64,000 bases of DNA from Aphrophora alni (Eukaryota; Arthropoda; Insecta; Hemiptera; Aphrophoridae), in NCBI GenBank assembly GCA_963513935.1, contig OY740765.1, positions 151,305,830 through 151,369,829 on the forward strand. The letters are read 5' to 3'. A program made the position numbers and the translations under genes. How positions within the stretch are numbered: position 1 is the first letter of the stretch; each line of letters begins with the position of its first letter. The notes under the pieces were generated by a model. That model had not been told where the DNA came from and made no database searches. It saw only the letters and a program-made list of their open reading frames with translations. Positions 57,790-64,000 of this stretch are shown here, in pieces.

Positions 57790-58670
57790 TATCCTCAGTT
57801 CTTAGAGGTTATATTGATGCGGAAATTTTCTGAGCCTGACGGTAGTTTTAGATTTTAGTTATATATCATTTCAAACGCCTCCGAAATATTATTAAAACGT
57901 TATCTCGTAGCCTATCAAATTATATTAAATTGGGTCTGACTATAAAATTAGGCTGTAGAGTACTGCACTCATTATTATAAAAAACTAATATTTAAGCCGG
58001 TGGGATCTCAAAACGGATATATCTGTAATAAAAATTAGAATATCTTTTTTTTTGTTACCCCTTACGTGATTTTCTCTATAGCCTACTAAGTAATATGTAA
58101 GAATGTTGAATTAAAGTGGTTTCAAAAATAATTCATAAAATATTTCAAGACGATATATCGATTTTTGTAAGTTGTGTGCAAGCTGTTTCTTAAAGTTGTA
58201 TGAAGTACGTGCTATAAGATTTCACCCCAACATTGATCCGCACCTCAAGTTTTGGGCAACAAAACCTCCTCTCTTAATTGATTATACGATGCCCTACCTG
58301 ACTGTTTTCACGCAACCTGCTTTCTTATACTGTTTTGTTTTCTCTACTGTGTATACTAGTTGTCACTGCGCTTTCGTTTTAAGCATTGGATGTGATCATA
58401 ACCTAAAAAATAAGCTCAGAAATAACAGTTCAGAAAAATCATATTGATTGTTAATTACATATATAAATTGAAAATATCAAAAAATTGGAATTAAATGTAA
58501 AAATGATTAAACGTAGACGCTATGTTCTGAATTGCAGTAAAATGGCAATCTATTTAGAAGAAGTGTATTAAATTTGATGGTTATAGATTTTAGGTAGTAT
58601 TTAATACACTTGGGGCTCATTATAGTGAGTACGGGCTTAGTAGTCACGAAGAAATCTACACTTTCATCTA
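57790..58670. other. AT-rich spacer
   Basis: The 91-codon ORF at 58172-58447 shows no domain. Nothing else recognised. Confidence 0.4.
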
Positions 58671-58674
58671 GTTT

Positions 58675-58820
58675 AGATCCCTCTCTTTCATCAGGTCTCT
58701 CTTGATCAACTCCGGTTTATTCTGACATTTATTTGAGTATTCTAGGGCTAAGGAATCTTTATTTTAATTTGTTTTAAAGGGAATAACGAACGAGAGGTTT
58801 TTCCTCTTTAAACAACAGGT
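58675..58820 (-). repeat. SINE-like family C, copy 6
   Basis: Reverse orientation: 'gatccctctctttcatcagg', 'tctctcttgatcaac', 'gagtattctagggctaagga' and left end 'cgagaggtttttcctcttta'. Confidence 0.65.
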
Positions 58821-58824
58821 GAAT

Positions 58825-60085
58825 CCAATTACAACAATGTGTCGGTAGATCTAATTTTGAGAGATTGTCTTTTATAACAGCTCCTCCATACACCGATTCG
58901 TTGTTTTTTATTGATAATTACCTAGTCATTTTTGTGAAGAAGGCGAATAAATACGTTTGTTTAGATTGAAAATCTCATTTTAACAAAATTCGATCAAAGT
59001 CGTTGCGACCGATTTTAAGAATATCGGAATTTTAAGTTGTGGTTTTGCAGTATATCCAAAATTTAAGTTGCAGTTAAAGGGGGGTGTTTGATATTGCGGT
59101 TTGTTTAACGACTGTGGTAAAAGTGGATGGTTTAGTAATTTAATTTAGATTGGGAAGTAGATAGAAATGAAAAAGAAATGAAATGGTTAATTGACATTTT
59201 TGAAATTATTACCAACTAATAAAATGGTTTTGATTAATTTTGCTGTCATGTTTAGGCTAAGAATTAATGTCAGAGTACCTTGTAGAGGCGGCGTTCCTTC
59301 CTTGTTCTGTCGTCAAGAATGCCCGTGTGCACACGCGAGTACAGCTGCTCTAAAAGCACAAACTAAATACAATTGTAAGTCGTAAAACACATAACAAAAA
59401 CACTTGACTTCTTAATACTAAACATGACAATTGTTTATGAGTCACAATTAATTAAGTTGTTGGCCGAAATGGGTATATAATAAAAAGAAGAAAAAAAGGA
59501 TTTGTATCTGCGGATTTAGGAAGAAACACAGTTACCTGTTTGAGGTTGAAAATTGGACTGATTGATAAGAGACAAAGGATACCCCAAAACAGCTGGAGCT
59601 CTCAGAATTCCGGTTGAAACAGTTTCATAAAAATAATATTGGAGCGGAAATTTAAAAACTGTAGATATACTGAACAGGGGGAATTCCCTTGAGTTATAAC
59701 CAAAATATACCAAGTTTGGTCAAAATCAGCCCACTCGTTGGTTTCATAGGACTGCGTAGAAGATGGATCAACCTCAATCCAAAAACCTCTTTGTTGAGCT
59801 CAGGATATCTCAAAAAATATTTTTCCGAGGAAAAATTCAATTGATATTTTGACCCAACACATAACTGTCTGACTAAGTATGTGAAGAGAGAATTGAAAAC
59901 GAAATATTTCTTTAGAACTTGTATTGCCCCTCAAGCATGACAGAACAGAAAGACGGGTTCACAATACAGCTTGTTGACATAATTACAAGGACTCTCGCAG
60001 ACGTGTAGAGTGTCACTTGTCATAGAATAGTAACGTAAAACAAATCTGTGACTTCGAAACGCGAATGGCAAATACAATGTGTGGG
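58825..60085. other. Spacer
   Basis: Nothing recognised. The small ORFs here have no domain. Confidence 0.4.

Positions 60086-60086
<1 letters not shown>

Positions 60087-60121
<35 letters not shown>
60087..60121. repeat. (CA)n microsatellite
   Basis: About 35 bp of pure CA. ORFs of His-Thr or Cys-Val repeats across it are artefacts. Confidence 0.95.
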
Positions 60122-60123
<2 letters not shown>

Positions 60124-60124
60124 C

Positions 60125-61080
60125 ATTGTATAAACGTGGAAAACATTGCATTAACTTTCACATACATACATTTTATCGCTTTTTTTTTATCACTTTTCTA
60201 TCTTTCGCATCGGAAAGAATTTTTAAAGAGGTACAATGTAAAAAATTCTAGTCGATACGAACTTTTGACTTATTTCTACGAGACATGTTTTTTCTCGATG
60301 GAGTTTTTGGGTTGATTGTGAGATATTTTAGCTCGAAATTTCGCCTTCAAACAATTAAAAAATATAAAAAAAAAAAATTAATAATGAACAAATTTTTTCA
60401 AAACTAATTTTTGTGCGGGAGTTATAAAAAATGGGATGGTTAAATAAATAAATTTAAAAAAAACAATAAATTACCATTTCTGAAAATTGTTACGCTTAAC
60501 TCGAAATAGAGAAAACATTTTTATGTAACTTTAAAATGTCCTTAAAACAGAATGATATAAACCATACAATTTCACACTCAATCCGAAAGTGTTTTATGTC
60601 TTATTTTATTCTAAATATTATTTTTATATGTATTTTGTTTTGTGGATTTGTGTGTGCGTGTGGGAAAGTCATTGCCCCTTTTATCCACATAATAAGTAAA
60701 CATACAATTTGAGGGTATGAGATAGGCCGATGTACAAACAAAGTATACTCGTGTCACCAACTCACCAACCCTAATGTTTTATATTTACACTGGGCAAAGT
60801 CAACAACAAGAAAGGGATAGTTTGGTCACGTGATATGGCCAGTAGACTTTTATACGATGTCAGTAAACGTTATTAACAGACTTTAACAGATTTGTCAATA
60901 GTATTTATATCCCTGTTATAACAAGAAGATAATCATTGTAGAATCTATTATACAACACGTTATATCGCCATTATTTATAACTTATAATTTGGTAAACTAA
61001 TTGAAGCAAATTTCGTTTGGCGTTATGTCAGTATTTGTTTTTAACGCCTTTTCTGTTTAGTTATATTGAGAACGGGTGTG
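60125..61080. other. AT-rich spacer
   Basis: Nothing recognised. Confidence 0.4.
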
Positions 61081-61084
61081 ACGG

Positions 61085-61305
61085 ACCCCCGAGAGACCCT
61101 AGCTGTATCTACATCTATCTTCACGTAGCCTAAGTTAGATCCCTTTCTTTATCTTTCTTATCAAGAGCAATTCTCATTCTTTCCCAACCCTGATGATATT
61201 AGAGTGTTTGAGGGTTAGGGGGTTTTTATTTTATATTCTTTTCTTTCTTTTATTTTTATAAGGCGATGATAACCGAGAGGTTTTTTAACTTTAAACAACA
61301 AAAAG
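61085..61305 (-). repeat. SINE-like family C, copy 7
   Basis: Reverse orientation: 'tagatccctttctttatctt', 'ttcccaaccctgatgatatt', 'agagtgtttgagggttaggg', 'ataaggcgatgataaccgag'. It is head-to-head with copy 8. Confidence 0.7.
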
Positions 61306-61394
61306 CAATACGGGCGTTCAAAACAGTTACTATGAGATTCAAAGGTTTGGAGGCTGGTGTATCGGATAGTATTTTTTCTTGTCGTTTAAAGAGC

Positions 61395-62050
61395 GAAACT
61401 TCTCTGTCAAGATCGCCTTATATATAAAAAAAAAATAAAATAGAGACTTTTAGCCATTTAACACTAGTAATGTCAGGGTCAGAAAACATGAGTTGGTCAA
61501 GAGAAACCTGAACGGCAAGATGAAAGAGAGATATTTAACTCAATACTACCATGGAAAATGTATACAGGGTGATCAACTAATGATGGTCATCATTTGGATC
61601 TCGGAAACTATCAGTTTCTCGAAAAACTTTAAATTAAGAACCTTCCTTGGATTTTTACTTACATTAAAATTACGGTGTTACCGTATTTTTAATCATCCTA
61701 TTTTTCCAATATGGCCGTCATCTTTTATTTTTTAAATACAAACACCATATTTTTATTGCATTTTTTGGTAGTACATATTATTTTACGACACTTTTATTCT
61801 TTGGTATTTTTTCTTTAAACCAAGCAGTTACGGAGCTACGAGCTGTCATGTGTAAAAACAGCTATTAACACCATATGATAATAATGGTGAATTGCCTTTA
61901 AGTAAGCGAATGCAAACTTATTTTCAACAAGATGAAGCTTCAGCACACAGCTTAGGCCCATCGGATAGTTTCCGAGATCCCAATGGTGGCCATCTTGAGT
62001 TGATCGCACTGTATATCTAGGTAAGAACCCTCGGGATTGCCACACCGGAC
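61395..62050 (+). repeat. SINE-like family C, copy 8, split by a MITE
   Basis: The left part runs 61395-61562 ('gatcgccttatatat', 'aacactagtaatgtcagggt', 'agatgaaagagagatattta', 'gaaaatgta'). The right part resumes at 62014 with 'atctaggtaagaaccctcgg' and 'gattgccacacc', matching the family's right end. Confidence 0.7.
61565..62011. mobile_element. TA-flanked MITE with about 50-bp inverted repeats
   Basis: The left end CAGGGTGATCAACT and right end AGTTGATCGCACTG are inverted. Both continue into a shared GGATCTCGGAAACTATC block. TA lies outside each end (61563-61564, 62012-62013). At 447 bp with no transposase, it fits a Tc1/mariner-type MITE. It interrupts family C copy 8. Confidence 0.8.
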
Positions 62051-62054
62051 ACAC

Positions 62055-62780
62055 TATCGGCTAGGAATAGGGCACGCTTCGAATTATTACATGTAATTAT
62101 GTAAACGAGACATAAAACTATAGTCTACTATGTCAATTAGAGTAATTGGATCAAATTATCCATCTAACGAATTGGGTCACCAGCAAACGAGGCCTCACTA
62201 TAATTATTTATATTCACTATATATATTTATATTGGTGGCGTCAAAGATGGGTTTTCAAATAAGGCATTCCACGATTTACAAAATTGAAGTGTATAGCATA
62301 ATATTTACTACCACTGTAGCCACAATCACACTTCAAAAAGCCAAGCACTCAAACTTGTATTATTTCTCCCTGTCAGTGGTGTACAGTAGCTGTTGTATTA
62401 TTTACTGTAACTTCTTGATCTATGAATACTGTTGTATCACGTGACACACCAGCCTCGTTAGGTTTACAAAAACCTTTTATTGAATATATTAAACCCTATA
62501 AAGAGTAAAGTCGACTGTCAATGATACGCATTTTGTAAACTTTGTAACTAAGACATAGGGTTTTTTTTTAAACTACAATATGGAAGTCAGTAATGTTTCA
62601 TAATATTTATGTGAAGTTAAGTCAACTTTGTACATAAATTTATTGAAATTCTATAGATTGCACAAACTTTCTCACTCACACATTCACACATAATCTTTCT
62701 CAACAAAAAATTCAGTTCAGTATTTGTTATTTCAAAGGTGAAAATTAATCATGAAAGCCGCTTTTGAAAAACAAAATATA
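62055..62780. other. Spacer
   Basis: A 104-codon ORF at 62130-62444 shows no domain; nothing else recognised. Confidence 0.4.
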
Positions 62781-62783
62781 TAG

Positions 62784-64000
62784 ACAGGGTGTTTAATTTT
62801 TTTTAAGGGAATTCAGGGGCTTGACATAAAAACAAATGAAAAAGTGTATATAAACATATTTCCTTTTCCTATTTAGTTACCGTTTTGTGTTTTAAACAAA
62901 AAAAAATCTTTTGAACGGTAAATGACATAATGTTGAAATTGTGCATGCTACTTAGTGTTTGTTATAAAGACACAATTTGAGAGAAAAAAATCAAGTAATT
63001 CTATTACTCATTTCAAAATGTGACGGCTATTAAAATTTTTAACGTTAAATATCTCGGAAATCGTTTGGATTATAAACTATTAACTAGAGACAAAATATTT
63101 TCCTTTTTTAAACGCCAATCAAAATGGATTCTTTATTCTTTCTGTAGCTTAAAGGATAATTGAGTTATATAAAAGTTAGCCGAGAATAAAATTTGAGCAG
63201 GAAAAAATAATGACTCATTTTGTTTTCAATCGAAATGTATTTAACGTAAAAAGTATTGGAAAACAAGATCTGTATTAAAAAAAAAAAAAAAAGAAAAAAA
63301 AAGTTCTTCAAAGTGGCAGCCCTCAATCATAATATTTGCATTACCAATTACTACAAAACACTGAAGTTTATGATATTAGTTATTACATATTTATTATTTA
63401 GTGTGTAGTTAAAAGGACAAACGAGTTATCGACAAATCAAAAGGAAACCTGGAGATAAGAATTTGCAAAATTCAAAAAAAAAAAAGGTGGTTGTAGGCTA
63501 ATTTTGGGTGTTGTAGCCAATACCAATCTTTTCAGTTTTTGTCGGTAACTCAGTTATCCTCTAAACTAGAGAAAAAATAAAAAACAAAAAAAATGTTTGT
63601 CGTAAAAAAAGAAAAAAGTTTGTCGTAAAAAAAAAAAAAAGTTTGTCTTACAACTTATAAATATTTTGTAAAACTTCAGGATTTCGAGATATTCGACGTT
63701 AAAAACTATATATAGCGGCCATTTTGAAATGAGTAAAGGAAATAGGTTTATTATTTTCTCAAAATTAGTCTTTATTACACTAAGTAGCATGCTACATTTC
63801 AACGCCATAACATTTACGGTTAAAAAGATGAGATTTTTTTATTTTTTTGACAAATTTTCATTGGTTTTGATATGAGGAATAAGCTCCAGAACTTTTGAAA
63901 CTTTTTTTAAAGATCTCGTTTCTTTAAATATTAAACTTGCTTCACTTGTGAGTTTAATTCAACGTAATTCGTATTGGAATAATGATTTTTAAGAAGTGAT
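62784..64000. mobile_element. Long-inverted-repeat element, cut by the window edge
   Basis: Starts with 'acagggtgtttaatttttt'. The interior holds mirrored segments: 'ctcatttcaaaatgtgacgg', 'taacgttaaatatctcgg' (63006-63060) against 'cgagatattcgacgttaaaa' and 'cggccattttgaaatgag' (63685-63733). The same type of interior is seen in the 1527-2493 element. The right terminus is not reached. Runs of A/T (63268-63302, 63596-63645) are frequent. Confidence 0.5.

Overview
The window reads as intergenic or intronic chromosomal DNA of an arthropod. It is visibly AT-rich and packed with diverged transposable elements, tandem arrays and microsatellites, with no long intact protein gene. An insect, perhaps a hemipteran, is my inference. 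It rests on Tc1/mariner, PIF/Harbinger and Jockey-like fragments of insect type, short TTAGG-type (insect telomere motif) runs, and frequent 'taggcctac' words. Nothing resembles bacterial operons, CRISPR or rRNA. Almost every computed open reading frame is either noise in AT-rich DNA or a by-product of tandem repeats whose period is a multiple of three. Layout: 0.1-1.1 kb holds a Tc1/mariner-type element with a broken transposase and TA duplication. 1.5-2.5 kb holds a long-armed inverted-repeat element. 4.0-4.8 kb holds a hAT-like non-autonomous element with an exact 8-bp target duplication. 7.3-12.5 kb holds the decayed remains of a Polinton/adintovirus-like element: a protein-primed family-B DNA polymerase and a second, DUF8207-like ORF. 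These are riddled with stops and frameshifts and carry three later insertions, one of them an almost perfect 88-bp-arm palindrome. 14.0-15.4 kb is a 93-bp satellite. 20.5-21.5 kb is a 71/80-bp GC-rich array that grew inside one copy of a dispersed TIR repeat (family A, eight copies in the window). 22.3-24.0 kb is a degenerate pyrimidine-rich array with a homogenised 79-bp core. 27.5-28.9 kb is a PIF/Harbinger element with recognisable MADF-like and transposase remnants on opposite strands. 29.8-30.4 kb is a large inverted repeat. 34.9-36.1 kb is a 45-bp array open on both strands. 43.6-44.7 kb is a TA-flanked element with about 250-280-bp inverted repeats and a DUF4817-like transposase N-terminus. 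50.8-52.9 kb is a degenerate array interrupted by a TTAA-flanked MITE and a second insertion. 53.4-54.0 kb is a mariner-type transposase C-terminus. Non-LTR retrotransposon 3' ends lie near 15.8, 25.2, 40.6-41.1 and 57.2-57.7 kb. The right third carries most copies of a SINE-like family (family C), one of them split by a TA-flanked MITE. The only hints of host gene structure are weak: a CRE/YY1-like promoter-like patch near 18.15 kb and a tiny ATG-plus-splice-donor segment at 24466-24487. The main content is nested mobile-element history. Several insertions define their own boundaries because they interrupt a recognisable repeat. I found no convincing novel functional system. The palindrome-interrupted virus-like polymerase remnant and the satellite born inside a transposon are the most unusual structures.
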